DNA from: Eulemur rufifrons
Taxonomy: Eukaryota > Chordata > Mammalia > Primates > Lemuridae
Assembly (NCBI RefSeq): GCF_041146395.1
Contig: NC_090986.1
Coordinates: forward strand, 44,924,001-44,988,000
Direction: 5' to 3'
DNA length: 64,000 nt
In this document: in pieces, positions 26,792-39,480 of the stretch
Layout of the letters: every line of letters starts with the position of its first letter
How positions within the stretch are numbered: position 1 is the stretch's first letter
The notes under the pieces: model-generated
Seen by the model: only the letters and a program-made list of their open reading frames with translations
Databases searched by the model: none
What the model was told of the DNA's origin: nothing
Position numbers and translations under genes: made by a program

Positions 26792-27250
26792 TTTAGTCAT
26801 CTATAGCTGTGTAAAAAGTTCCACTAAAATTTAGTGGCTTAAATGAATAAACATTTATTATATTACAGCTTAGCTGGGTTCTTGGCTTAAGTTCTCTCAT
26901 GAGGTTGCAGATGAGCTGTCAGCCAGGGCTGCAGCCTTATCTAAAGGCTTGACTGGGTGAGGGGAATTTGCTCTCAAGCCAACTCATGAGGTTGGCTCCC
27001 AGTTCCTTGTCATGTGTCCCTTTCCACAGGGCTGTCTCATGACACAGCAGCTGGCTTAACCCATGGCAAGTAGTGCAGGAGAACGAAGTAGAGAAGTGGA
27101 AGCTGCAGACATTTTATAACCGAATCTCTGAAGTGACACCTCATCACATGTGTTGTTCCATTTGCTAGATCAAAGGAAAGGGACTGGACACAGTGTGAAT
27201 AATAGGACACATCACAGGCCATCTTACACATCACCACCTGCCTACTGCAT
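26792..27250 (-). mobile_element. MLT1-type MaLR LTR
   Basis: Reversed LTR: tagtcatctatagctgtgta, aaatttagtggcttaaatga, cagccagggctgcagcctta, then aagtgacacctcatcacatg and an end at ggccatcttacacatcacca. It is antisense to DACH1 and has no coding remnant. Confidence 0.82.
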
Positions 27251-27584
27251 GCCCATAAAAATACTCATTAAGTACTTGTCACAGAAATGAAAATATACAT
27301 TGTTTAACTATTTACTGTAAAGAATCTCAAAAATAATGAAATTAAAATACGGACTCTCGATTTAACAATAATATTCTACATATGTTATTCTTTCTGATTT
27401 TGTATTGTGGTTATGTAAGAGTATGTCCTTGTACTTAGGAAATATACACTGAAGTCTTAAGGCTTAATTAGGTAGGATGTTCAAACACACACCCACAAAC
27501 AAATATACAGAACAAGAAAGGGAGAGGGAGAAATTTTTTTAAAAAAAAACTTGACAAGATGCAAATAATTGGTGAATTGGAGTT

Positions 27585-28046
27585 GTATTACTTTCCTAGG
27601 GCTGGCATAACAAATGACCATAACCTTGGTGGCTTAAGAACAACAGAAATTTATTCTTTCAAGGTTCTGAAGACCAGAAGCCCCAAATCAGCAGAAATGA
27701 GCTCCCCCCAGGAGCTATAAATGAAAATCCATTCTGTGTCTCATTTAGCTTCTGGTGGTTGTTTGCATTCCTTGACTGTAATCGAAAAATTCTGTTATCT
27801 GTCTCTACTTTGTCTCCTCCTCTTCTGTGTGTTTCCTCTTCCAAATTTCCCTCTGCTATTGGCTTTTAAGGACACGTGGAATTGGATTTAGGGCCCATCC
27901 TAAAGCAGGATGGTCTCCTCCTCTCAAGATCCTTAATTTAATTACCTCTGTGACTCAGTGAAAACCCTCTTTTAAAAATAATATGTGTCAGGAATTAGGC
28001 ATGGTTGCATTAATATATTTCGAGGGGCCCTATTTAACATACTACA
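27585..28046 (-). mobile_element. MLT1-type MaLR LTR
   Basis: Reversed LTR of another MLT1 subgroup: ttactttcctagggctggca, gaacaacagaaatttattct, agcttctggtggttgtttgc, ggatttagggcccatcctaa. It begins about 335 bp after the previous MLT1 and has the same orientation. Confidence 0.85.
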
Positions 28047-28840
28047 GAAGTATGTAGGAATTCCTTGAGCAATTCTTATAACTTTTTCCGTAAGTTTAAA
28101 ATTATTTTAGAGTAAAATATTTTTTTAAAAAACAAACAAAAAAAAATGTAAGAGATTACATTGTCAAATGCTCTAACAATCAAAAAATCATGGCATCTGA
28201 CAAGCCAACTTTCTTTTAAAATTAAGCTAAAAAATATGTTGAGATACATCAAATTAGAATAAGGCATTTTGTGAATTTGTGCTTCATCACCATTTACTCT
28301 TTGAAGTGAGTGGAGATTATGTGATGTCAAAACTCTCTTCCACATTGTCTGGCCTCTCAAACTTTTGCTTTAATCTTCTCGGTACATTTAGGATATCAAA
28401 GGTCACTTTATTTCAAAAGGAAGAACCATGTTCCCAATTTTACAATCTTTGTAGGAAGAACTAAATGAGGCTTTCTATGATGTTAATTGCCACAAGATGA
28501 CAACTTTTTCTCTGATAATAGGGTTTTGAGGCCCCAAAGGAATATTTTTGTTTGTTTGTTTGATCTTTGATTAGTTTGTCTTTTTTTAAAAAAATGTGTA
28601 TTGATGTTAAAAATCATCCTTTTTTTTCATTTATTAAGCAGTCATTCTGTCCTAAATTTGATTGCTTCTTACCTATGTATTGAGTTTAAGTGTCTCATGT
28701 AGTATTTCCACTATGTAAAATGATAAATGAATGAATCCAATTAGATAAGTTTGTAACAAATGATAGTCTATTCTCATACAGCTGGAACTAGGGGGACCAA
28801 GATGAGAATTCCACTGAAGCAACTGCAGGAAATATATGTT

Positions 28841-28883
28841 TACACATACACACACACACACACATGCCCACACGTACACACAC
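28841..28883. repeat. (CA)n imperfect microsatellite
   Basis: CA-rich run broken by tgccc and cgta. Confidence 0.9.
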
Positions 28884-28994
28884 TTAAACATACATACAGA
28901 GCAATTTTAATTCTATACTGGGATAAATGGTGTATCTAAAGAAATAATGATGAAAGGCAAAATGTTCTACTAACTATAGGAATTAGCTATTAAA

Positions 28995-29110
28995 CACCTG
29001 GAAGCAGTCACTCTGGTCTACATAAGCTTATTGAGGCTATTATTGTGTTTTTAGCATTCTGTCTCCAGTGTCTAGCACATTGTTTATGTTAAGTAAATAT
29101 TAGCTATATA
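28995..29110 (+). mobile_element. L2 LINE 3' tail
   Basis: Forward L2 end: gcattctgtctccagtgtct, agcacattgtttatgttaag, taaatattagc. This is the typical last part of L2. Confidence 0.65.
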
Positions 29111-31132
29111 AATGTATGCATCATGAGTGATTTAATGATTTAATTCACACAACAGCCAAATATAGTCAAGCCTAAATGGACTGAACTTAAATCAAATAAT
29201 CATGGGGATGATGGAACTTATAATCAAATGTGTGTATATGTGTATACATACATATGATTCTTTATTTTCTTGGACAGTCTTTAATAATTGTGGCATCATA
29301 CATTCTAAAGCTGAAAGCAACCTCAGGTGGTCATCCGCTTCTATGCCTTTCTTCAAGAGACAAGCAATTATTATCCCTGTGATCTATTAAGCCACATTTT
29401 CTTTAGCATGTGACAGCTAAGGTGATGCTGATCGAAAAATACTGCTCTCCATTCCTAAACTATTTCACATGCACAGAGATGTTTAACAAGTGCCTTTTCA
29501 GAGCTATTATGAGAAAACACCAGCAGCCTTGGTTTGGAGTAGTAATTTATGACAGCTAGGTAAATGGTGTCCAAGATCACCTTGCTCACATTAGCCATGT
29601 AGTAGTTCTACCCCTGTACAGCAGTCTTTCTTTAACCCTGGTGACAAGTATGTAAAAAAAAAAAAAAAAAGTAACACCAGGAGTCCTACTTTAGTTGCTT
29701 ACTCTGTTTCTTCTGTTACCTGCTGCCTCAGATCATCTGTCTCAGTAAGTTAACAGAGGAGGGAGTAGAGTGAGAAACTGCAGAGGAGTGAGTGAGTGTG
29801 AGAGGAGTGCAGTTAATAGGCGGCGTTGTGTCTGTTACTTGCCTCCCCAACCTCTCTTCTCTTTTGGTTCATTAACTAGAAATGGAGAAAGGTGAGGGAG
29901 ATGAATTTAACTTGTTCTGACATTAGTGAGGGACAGGGAAGTGTGGCAGCTTCTATAATATTTCTGCCCCAGAGAGAGGTAATTGGAAAACGTGTTGTGT
30001 GGTTAGGTGTTGTAATGAAAAATAAAAGAATGATGGAGAACAGTGAAATCAAATTATAAGCATAAGGCAAGTGTGCTGAAGTTTTTAGCCACTTGCAAAA
30101 TTGAGAGATACTATCAGGACTGTGCAAATACATTGTTCTGATTAATTTTCCTGGGGTGAAATATGAAAATATTTATAAAATCAAGGATCCTGCCATGAAT
30201 ATAATTTTTTTCTGTGGTTATAATAAACTAAAATAAGCCATAACTTGTATCTGTCTTAAATGGAACTGTGAAATGGTTACATGATAAAGAATTGCATAAA
30301 AAGATTTTACTGTGAGAGTGAAAAGTATCTGTCTTTGGGCATTACTCTAAATTGCTTAAAATGTTGAAAAATGTTCAATTAAAAAGTAGACTAATTTATC
30401 TTAGAGGGTTTTTCATTTGATTTTCTTTCATTTCATATTGTTATGGAAGTTGTATTTTATCACTCATTCTTTAGACCCCCTTTTTATGTATAAAGGCTAC
30501 AGTTTTTCAATATGAAGGTAAAAGATTTCCACGTAGAAAAGAAATAGATCTTAATTTTAATGAAAACGAACAATTTCATTATAATTTGGAAAAATATATT
30601 TGGATTCCGGTTTTTCATTTTAGATGTGAAATGAAGATTTTAATTGTGCCTTCTTTTGTAAATTCCATAATAATATATTTGAAAAAATCATTGATATAAA
30701 GAAGGGGTTAATTGAGAAACATCATAATATACAAAGTCTTTCGCTTATATGAAGCTTTAAAGATATTCCATTGTCAATCCAAACAGAACAAACTAAAATG
30801 AGATAATTGAGAAGGTGCCCATAAAGTCAGCCTGAATATATTATCACAACTATATATGAGATAATATTTGTTTTAAAAAGATTCTATGGCACTGTAAACT
30901 CAGTCTCATTAGAGACTGCATTTAAAAGGCTTATAAAGTTACTCATTAATGTTATCTTCTTGTATCTCCACAGCTTTTTCATTAAAGAAAATTCAGCAGA
31001 AAGCATTTTCTCCTGATAGCAGGAACCAATTTGCAATAAATGTTCTGGAAACCACTAGGGAAGCCATTACTGAGGTCTAATAAAAACAGACAAGCGTAAC
31101 TTGTTCTATATTTTTGTTTCAATCACATACAG

Positions 31133-31284
31133 ATGAGACCCCGCTTTCTACACCAACCGCAAGAGACAGCCTTGACAAACTTTCTCTAACTGGGCATGGA
31201 CAACCACTGCCTCCAGGTTTTCCATCTCCTTTTCTGTTTCCTGATGGATTGTCTTCCATAGAGACCCTTCTGACTAACATACAG
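31133..31284 (+). CDS. DACH1: DACH1 coding exon, Ser/Pro/Thr-rich linker leading into the DD2 box
   Basis: Internal coding exon of the dachshund-family transcription cofactor DACH1, a nuclear protein that acts with SIX/EYA and other partners to repress or activate genes in development. It translates to 51 codons, the first split across the splice junction: DETPLSTPTARDSLDKLS, then a Pro/Gly/Phe-rich stretch, ending SSIETLLTNIQ. The acceptor is cacatacag after a T-rich tract and the donor is CAG|GTGGGT. The exon is 152 nt, enters after the first base of a codon and leaves on a codon boundary. The last residues begin the helix of the C-terminal dachshund box. If the donor is read through, 15 residues and a stop follow. 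The preceding exon was not seen in the upstream 31 kb. Gene identity is recalled from the protein; exon edges are read directly. Confidence 0.95.
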
Positions 31285-32038
31285 GTGGGTGTTTTTGCAA
31301 TCTTAAAGAAGGAAACATGGAACACCCTGTAGTAGATTTTTTTCCAAAATTCATACTGTTCCAACCTAATCTATTCATTAGGTTGACTGAATCATGGTAT
31401 TAAACTTTTTCAAGCAATTTAGTTTTTAAACTTGCTACCCTAATCGAATTGGTTTAGAAATATTCAAATATGTATATTAAGCCGTAATAAAAACTTAGAT
31501 GAATATGACATGGGCATTTTAAAATCATTCTGCCTAAACACTCTCTTTATTGCAGACTAATGGGAGGAATTTAGCTGTTTAAGTTTGCTTTACTAAACGA
31601 CAGCACGTGAGTTCTAATACATGTTTATTTATTTATAAACTGCTGGCCTTACGGTGAAGAAATGGTATGTTTAGTCATTTAAAATATGTCTAATATAGAA
31701 GAATAAAGAAATCCCTTCTTTCATAAATAAGTTTATTTCAATTAATAGGGTTTCTTCAAAGAATAGACTTCAAAAAGCCAAAGCAAGCCTTCCATGAATT
31801 TCCTATGTGGTCTTCAGGATGTATATTTTACATACAGTACATTATGAGTCAAAAATACTTACAGTTAACAATAACATAGAGCATGGAGCCAAGATAATAA
31901 GAGTGTTTGGGATAGAAGAAAGCGTAATTTTCTTGCCCACACATGAAGTGATCATGTGGACCCCAGATGGAGATTTTTGTCATCTACTTCTCCATATTTG
32001 GAGTAACTAGTAAGTAGTAGGCACAGGCTTGCAGATGC

Positions 32039-32068
32039 TTTTTTTAAAAAAAAAAAAAATTTTTTTTA
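32039..32068. repeat. T7-A14-T9 tract
   Basis: Homopolymer runs in the order T, A, T. Either half can pair with the central A-run. Confidence 0.9.
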
Positions 32069-34655
32069 CTCTAACACTTCATCCTCAGTGACATTTTTCT
32101 GTACACATATCCTATCATATTAAACTTTCTCCCAGTGGGAATGTAATTAATTTTATTTACCTCTCCAAGGACATAACAGAAGGTCTTTAATGTAACATAT
32201 CTTCTCATCTATTAATATGGCATTTTTAATAGTAATGTAATTAGAGTCTCCGAAACTGTATTCAACTTTAAGGTTTAAGGTTCTATATCTCAGTAATTGA
32301 AATAAATCATCAATCTCGCCTAAATTTAATCATGGCCAAATAGTTGATTATATTTTGGAATAAAGATAAGACTTTTTCCCCCCTAATTTTCACCCTCGTT
32401 ATTGTTTTCTATGAGGTAGAGCTTTTAGTGAATTCTCCTTGTCAAATCAAATGCTTTCAGAAAATACTTGTTAATATTTCTGAATTTAAGTTCTGAAAAG
32501 TAAGGGAACAATTCATTTTCTTATGTATACAGCTCCTTATGAAGCAAAGGAAAAGCTCTTTAGGCCAGTGAGAATTTAATTTCAATTTCAGCAAAGAAAA
32601 CATTCCTGAGATTCACCAGTGCAAACCAGCTTGCTCGTCTGAAGAGTAGGTTGTACATAGGGACTCTTGCGTTGTAAGTGACACCGCATCAAAAAGTCAA
32701 ATACTGTCAGTTTGGGAGTATTCATCCACCCACTTTAATCCAGAAATACTCAGACTATATTACCCACATCACCTCAAAGTGTAATTATTCTTACCAAAAA
32801 AAAAAAAAAAAGAAAGAAAAGAAAATTTTGGTTTTAAAACATACAGGTTTTAGACAAATACTTTATTTACTGAAAGTGGCTCTAGATTTAATATGCTCTC
32901 CTTTCACCCATATGCTTTAAAGACATATTTTGGTAATAGTTGATGACAGGATGACAGACAAGAAAAACCAAATTATATCTAGTCTCAAATTATAGGGATC
33001 TGGGTCTGATAAAGTTAGAACACCTATAATATGAATTCTTCATTAAAAATAAATTAAGCTTGTGCACTTCAGTCTTACATATATGTATGTTTGTATATAG
33101 ATGCAGTTATTTATATGAATATATTTAATATATGTATATATATGCACATATGTGCACATAATGTAAAATAAATAAATAACATGGTCCATGCATAGAGAAA
33201 TACACACACACATATTTAGGTCAGTAATGATTTCACATCATTTTACAAAAGGTCGTAGATGCTAACTTTTTTATTATTGCCACATTTATTGAGTTATAGT
33301 AATATCCTAGAAATAGTACGGAATGTTTAAATAATAATGACCCAGGATTATTGGGCATATAGTATAAATGTGCTTGCTGTCTAAATTCTAATTTGGGTAA
33401 TTACATTCTGCCTACCTTAATTTCTTTTGCAGTTTCAGTTATATTTAATGGGGTTCTCTGCTTTCTGTCAAAATGGTAACACACTTTTTGTATAGTAAGT
33501 TTAAAGCTCCTTATTTACTTTGAAGATATGTTTTATTAAAATCAGTAACCAAAAAAACCCTTCAAAATAATGTTTAAAGTGTTATTGTCCTAATAAGTCA
33601 ATAATTTAACATCATGATATACTATAATTTGACAATTCAGAATTTTTAAGTTTGTAGTGATTACTGTAGATGTCCTCTCCATGACATCATTATCTAAATT
33701 AAATTTTTATAAATGTTATTTCTTTGTGCTTTAAAAGAAGACCTGTAGAAAAATACTGTAGTTATATATAAAATTTATTTTTCTATTTAAACATTTAAAT
33801 TTATAGAATATACATTAAAAATTGGGCACAAGATTTTTGTTAACTACTTGAGCATATGCTGCTTTCTTGACATTTGAGTATTTTCAAAATTAAAAGTGAT
33901 AATGGATAAAGATATCTATGGTAAAGGATAATAATTTTACTTTAGTGAGGGATATGAATACATTTCAGTTTTTGCTTTTTAGAACTGCTTTTGTTTACAT
34001 GGAATTTTATTTGTTTTTTTTCAATGTGGGAAATCTTTCATTATGGCTTCCTCATTCAACCATGTCCATGGAGAACTAACTTTCTGTGAGGTTTTACATG
34101 AGACTAAAATTTCAACATCAATTGACTGAACATACCACCTTTGAACACTGGATACCACTTGAATATCTTAAAGAAGAACTCTACCCACTATCCTCAATCT
34201 GAACTTTTATGCTATAAATTACAACTAGAATCTGTTGTAATACATAGGATTGTGGACAAATTATTTACTTTGTTTATCTACCTTATTACAGATACGATAT
34301 TAAAAATGGCTTACAACTATTAATATAAGAATGAGTAAATAAATAAAAAGTGGAAATGTAAAATAAAGGTAGAGAATATAAAATTTAGTTAGGGATGAAG
34401 TTAGCATTGAAGATATTTGTCATAAGGTGATATATAATAGGAGTCTAGTTTACTATGATTTGGCTACACGGAGGAATTAAGCAAACAAGGAAGGCCTATG
34501 AGGGGTATTAGAAATGGCAGTCCCAGATTGATTCACTGTGGTCTAATAAATGGGCATAATCCAACCATGGTTATCTAAGAAATATTCTCTACTTCTGTGT
34601 TTGAAGAAAAATATGAAATAAAAAAAAAAAAAACTTTAAGTGTAAGACTGAAATA

Positions 34656-34925
34656 CAGTCATGTGTCCCCCTTCTGAGAAATGTATTGTTAAGCCATTTT
34701 GTCATCCTGTGAATTTCATACACACTGAGGCTCTGTGGTCTAGCCTATTGCTCCTAGGCTACAAACCTGTTACTACACTGAATACTGCAGATAACTTTAA
34801 CATCATGGTAAGTATTTGTGTATCTAAACATATCAACACATAGAAAAGGTACAGAAAAAAGAATTTTATAGGACCATCATATGTGCAATCCATTGTAGTC
34901 TGAAACATTATGCAGCACATGACTG
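34656..34925. mobile_element. Tigger-type (pogo) non-autonomous DNA transposon
   Basis: The first ten bases (cagtcatgtg) and the last ten (cacatgactg) are perfect inverted repeats. TA pairs flank it at 34654-34655 and 34926-34927. Inside are gcctattgctcctaggctac and ggtaagtatttgtgtatcta, well-known phrases of this family. At 270 bp it lacks the transposase, so it is a deletion derivative. Confidence 0.9.
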
Positions 34926-35454
34926 TATTCTGATTATCTATCTTCAATTCTTCACATTTCAATCTCACGGCCGATAGTTTTACTTTATTGTTTATTCATT
35001 TTAAAGAAATTAAATGTCTGCTCACTTACATTATTAATACACAAGTTTAATTATTTTAGAGTTAGACAAAATAATGAGGAGAAGACTTTTCAAAAAACTC
35101 CAACAAAATAGAACACTGACTTCAAAATATGGGGAAGCTGAGATTATATATATTGGTCCTATATTATATGTTTTTATTTTTAGTCATAACTATATATTAT
35201 GAGTCTTCTCCACTTTTTTTTCTGGTACCATTTGTGAAAGGAAATCATAAAAAACAGGAAAATATACTCAGTATTCTAAAAAAAAGTTTATTGTGATAAA
35301 GAGAATAGCAATAATCTCTTCAATACCTCAACTATATACTGTATCTATTAATTTATATCAGATACACTATAATAGTAAAATAAATAGTGGATGATCTTAA
35401 TGTGTCTGTCTCTATGCTAATTAGACAAATTACATTGACTCTTATTTATAACTC

Positions 35455-35590
35455 CATACAGTGGATTTCATTGTTATCCTCATTTTACATATGAGAATAT
35501 GGAGGCAGATATGGTCACACAGTGGTAGTGGAATATGGATTTAAATATAGACAAGTTGATTCCAGAGCCATGTTGCCATATTGCCACCCA
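35455..35590 (-). mobile_element. MIR SINE, partial
   Basis: Reversed: cattgttatcctcattttac, then atatggtcacacagtggtag and ttccagagccatgttgc, in MIR order. Confidence 0.7.
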
Positions 35591-38084
35591 TGATCATATG
35601 AATCACAAGATGGTTTTATACCCGGAAGGACTTTTTAATGGGAAGCCTGTCATACATGTACTTCTGAGAACAATAACCATAACATTAAACTGGATATAGT
35701 TGTATCTTTTGTTACAAGAGCTTGTCTGAAAATGTGTCAGTTGATACTGTACTTTTTTTTTAATCTACAGAAGTTTCTAGTTACAAAGAGTCCTATAGAA
35801 ACAGTAAAAGAATTTTTAAAAAAGATTAAATATCTGGAGAGTTCTGATCTAAGCTTAGTCAACTCTCTATTTGGGATTTTCAATTTGTCACCTGATCGTT
35901 CTGGACCTTGGTTTTTCCATCTTTAAAACTGTTTGGTTAGAATGGTGATTGCTAAAATTGTCTTTGACTAAGGTATTTTACTCTCATTAGATGCAACACA
36001 TTATTGAGCACAAATTTTAAGTTTCAGTGATACTCAAGGAACCTACTTCTCATCTGATTCATTAATAAATTTTTATAAAATACAAGCCTGGACCAAGGAT
36101 CTACGCAGTTTATTAAGAAATGTTTCTTTCTTACCAATATTACTTGAAATCCTCTTATATAAGCATATATTTATACTTTCTAAGCTATAAATAGTATAAA
36201 CATTGCTAGATATATTACAGTACTTTTTTTTCCTTAAAAAACTTATTCTCTGAAGAAAATGATGAAAATGACTTAATTTACAAAGTAGATCATTTTAGGA
36301 AACAAAAACATTTGTGTATTAATATGACAACTATCATGCCTCACTTACAGAAAATAAATTTAAAGCCAATCCACTATTGTCTCTTACCATTGCTGTGCCA
36401 TAGAGTGAGTAAGCTTAAAATGTGTTTCTTTAGAATTGTCATTATCCAACTCCACTATCCTGAAATCTGACCTTTCCTTGAAGAAAAATTCATATTCTAA
36501 ACCTTCTGTTCTTTACTGTAATTCATATTGTTGCCACAGCATTTTGCTGGATACTGCATGTCCAAATGAGACCTAGAATTTAATGTGACCTTTTGCACAT
36601 GATCTACCTGGAAAATTTACAGAAGTTACTTACACAAATCTGAAAGTACTATTATCATTGATGGGTAAAATGGTGTCCTAATGATTTGTAGATTTTGTGC
36701 ACACTACTTCCTATTGCTTTTCACAGCCCTCTGCTGTATTGATATTTAGTCAGTTTTCTGTACTTTTTGAAGCAGAGCTGTCACTGGCAGTAACATACTT
36801 TTGCATATGCATCAGCTTGGCTCTAGTACAGATTTTTGTTCACACTGGACTCCTGATGTGCACTGATTTAAAGTCTAAAAATTAAATTTAATTTTATATA
36901 GCTTATAAGTAGTCTCTAGAGAGTACTGGATCCTAAAAGCTAATATTTTTCAGACATAATCAGCAGGAATAGGTAATGTACCACCATTAGCCACATTAGT
37001 AGCAACTGTAACAAAAGGAAACAGTAGACATATATGCTCTCAGCAACTTCATTCTTTACAACGAATATTAATATAAAATTACACAAATTAGAATTGCAGT
37101 TTAACATTATTCAACATGTTTATTCATAATGATTATTTCATATTTAAAGAACACCAAAATATTGTGTTTTGTCAGCCAAGGACAATAATAGTTTAATAGT
37201 AATTTATTTTAAACAGCTACTGATAATACAACCAATCAACACATTAAGTGGTGCCAACATTGGCATCTTGCTAAATAATCTCTAGACATTGCACAGAGAG
37301 TACATCTTTCAAAGATAAGTCAACAAGAGCAATCAGAGCAGAAAATTAGAATTTGGTATCTTAGAATTAAAATACTGCTAAACTAAAGTTTTAATTGGGG
37401 TGATCTAAAAGGGCACTTGATGTAATGATCTCTTTCATTTGTTACTAATTATTTGTTCCTGATGAAGAAGAAGAATATACAGGAATGTTGCGGAATTGAG
37501 TTAAGATGGCAGTTTCCTTAGCAGCTATGTTTTATTGTTAAACAACAAAAGAGTGGGGAGGGGCAAACTGTCACATAGAAATCCTGCTTCAACTTGTTTC
37601 ATATCACAAGAATTATATCAGGAAATTCAGGTTCAGGTATAACAAATATGAAATAATTTATATGTGCCTGAAAGAAAATAAAAATGGCTTATGACAATGC
37701 TATAGGCTACATTAGTAGGCTAAAGTAAGACGACATCTCTATTGGACTTACAAGTCAAGCTGGAGTTGAAATTCCTGATTCAAAATGCTCACATTATTTC
37801 TTAGGAGGGGCGTACATCCTGGAGTACATCTACAAATGGCATCAACTTCCATCTCATCTATAATTTCAACTGAAAACTTCAGTATCTGATATTCACAGAC
37901 CATGGCAAAATATCTTCTTCAAAATGTCATTTTGTATTTCTGAAATGAAAAGAAGTTTTAGCTCTAATTTTTAATAACTAGAGAAAATATGGAGAATGCT
38001 TTTATGTGTTTAACATATTTTCATAATCTCATTCTCAAAAATACCTACTGCTAAATTTTTTAAAAGCACACAGTAAGTCAAATT

Positions 38085-38110
38085 ATATATATACATATAT
38101 ATATATATAT
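38085..38110. repeat. (AT)n microsatellite
   Basis: AT run with a single ac interruption. Confidence 0.9.
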
Positions 38111-38339
38111 CTTCATAATCAGTTGCATGAATAAATAAACTTTGTTTTTACCATATGTTCTTTTAAATTTTTATGGTGTCAAATAGTTTCCTAAAAGTTA
38201 TTCTCAGTTTATCACAACTATCTTGAATGACTTCTGAAAAAATAATGCACTCCTAAGCCACCAAGTTTTGGATGCCTTAAATATATTATACATCTCAAGA
38301 AAAAATATAGCCATATTATAATTTCTGTTTATGAGATTT

Positions 38340-38800
38340 TTAAATCTATTATATGCTAGGCACTCTCTAGGCCCTGGGGACATAGTGCTGAACAAGTGAA
38401 AAATGTCGTGGCTCAGAGAGCTTACATTTTAGTGGAGGAGATGCAACATAAATCAGTAAACAAATAAATATGTGACAATATCATATAATGATAAATGCTA
38501 TGAAGAATTTTAACGAAAGAGTAACAAGATACATATGAACAGCTATTTCGGATAGGATGGTAAGAGAAAGTCTCTCTTGAATGGTGACTTTGAGCAAAGA
38601 TGAAATGAAATGAGAGTATAAGCCACGTAAAGATCTAGAGGTAAAGCATTCAGGAGGGAACAGAAAGAGCAAAATCCCTGGGGCAGAAACAAATTGTTGC
38701 ATTGAGGAACCAAAAGAAGACCTTTTCGGCTAATGTAATCTTAGTAGGGAGTAGGAGAATGAGCTCCAAAGAGAAAGGTGAGTACTGCCAAGATCATGGG
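38340..38800 (-). mobile_element. L2 LINE 3' end
   Basis: Reversed L2: tatatgctaggcactctcta, gagcttacattttagtggag, ataaatgctatgaagaattt, then cattcaggagggaacagaaa and gcaaaatccctggggcag. About 450 bp, covering the L2 3' UTR. There is no intact reverse transcriptase. Confidence 0.8.
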
Positions 38801-39011
38801 AGGTTGCATAATCCATGTCAGATAATTACTTGTGGAAGAATTGCAGCCTAATTTTCTTTTCAGTTCTTATTTTTTAGTTACACTTATGTGCAGCCCTCGT
38901 TTAGCTTTGGTTCTAGATATTCTAATTAGAAGCAATTGAACCTGCATGCCATAAATATTTGTCTTCCTAAAATAGTTTAATTAGAATGAGAAGTTTTATG
39001 TATTGGTTGTA

Positions 39012-39160
39012 GTATCTGCCTAGTGAGTGCAGAGCATAAGAGTTAAAGAATTTGGTAAGTGGGTTATTCTTTTTAAAAATGCGTATCTGTCCTAGTGAGT
39101 GCAGAGTGAATGCATAAGAGTTAAAGAATTTGATAAGTGGGTTATTCTTTTTAAAAATGC
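39012..39160. repeat. Two-copy tandem duplication next to a DACH1 exon
   Basis: Copy one is 39012-39082 (71 bp) and copy two 39083-39160 (78 bp). Both run from gtatctg through ctagtgagtgcagag and ttaaagaattt to ttattctttttaaaaatgc. Copy two has an extra tgaatg-like insertion after gcagag and one more base near its start; otherwise only one or two substitutions separate them, so the event is fairly recent or was homogenised. Confidence 0.96.
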
Positions 39161-39227
39161 TTTTAAGTAATGAACGAAATGTGCTTTGTACCAAAATATT
39201 ACCATTCTGAATACCTTCTTTGTACAG

Positions 39228-39375
39228 GGACTCTTGAAAGTTGCCATAGATAATGCCAGAGCTCAAGAAAAACAGGTCCAACTGGAAAAAACAGAGCTGA
39301 AGATGGATTTTTTAAGGGAAAGAGAACTAAGGGAAACACTTGAGAAGCAGTTGGCTATAGAACAAAAGAATAGAG
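39228..39375 (+). CDS. DACH1: DACH1 coding exon, first half of the DD2 coiled coil
   Basis: Coding exon of DACH1, 148 nt, starting GLLKVAIDNARAQEKQVQ and ending EKQLAIEQKNR plus one base. It starts on a codon boundary and ends after the first base of the next codon. The residues are almost all helix formers with alternating charged and hydrophobic positions, as expected for the long coiled coil of the C-terminal dachshund box, a protein-interaction surface. The acceptor is ttctttgtacag; the donor GAG|GTATTT is poor after position +3, and read-through adds four residues before a stop. A 71 + 78 bp tandem duplication ends 67 nt upstream of the acceptor. The residue after QLA is Ile (codon ata); I recall Met at this place in human and mouse, so it may be a species or individual difference. 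Confidence 0.95.
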
Positions 39376-39454
39376 GTATTTACAAATAAGCTTAATACTT
39401 CATACAAAATATTCAACATAATGATACTGTGTTTGATGATTTACTTTGAAACTA

Positions 39455-39480
39455 GTTTGTTTTGTTTTGTTTTGTTTGTT
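39455..39480. repeat. (TTTTG)n microsatellite
   Basis: About four to five units of ttttg, 80 nt after a DACH1 exon. Confidence 0.9.

Larger units (their letters stand above)
31285..39227 (+). other. DACH1: DACH1 intron, 7943 nt
   Basis: Begins gtgggt and ends tgtacag. It contains a Tigger-type transposon remnant (34656-34925), a MIR (about 35455-35590), an L2 3' end (about 38340-38800), AT microsatellites and a tandem duplication directly before the next exon. The rest is AT-rich unique DNA with no gene that I can support. A stretch at about 37130-37380 with many homeobox-like AT motifs resembles conserved non-coding DNA, but I could not test this. Confidence 0.9.

Noticed and set aside
38967..39281. 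104-codon minus-strand frame with a repeated KNNPL segment
   Set aside because: The protein repeat comes from the tandem DNA duplication, and the frame overlaps a real DACH1 exon on the other strand.
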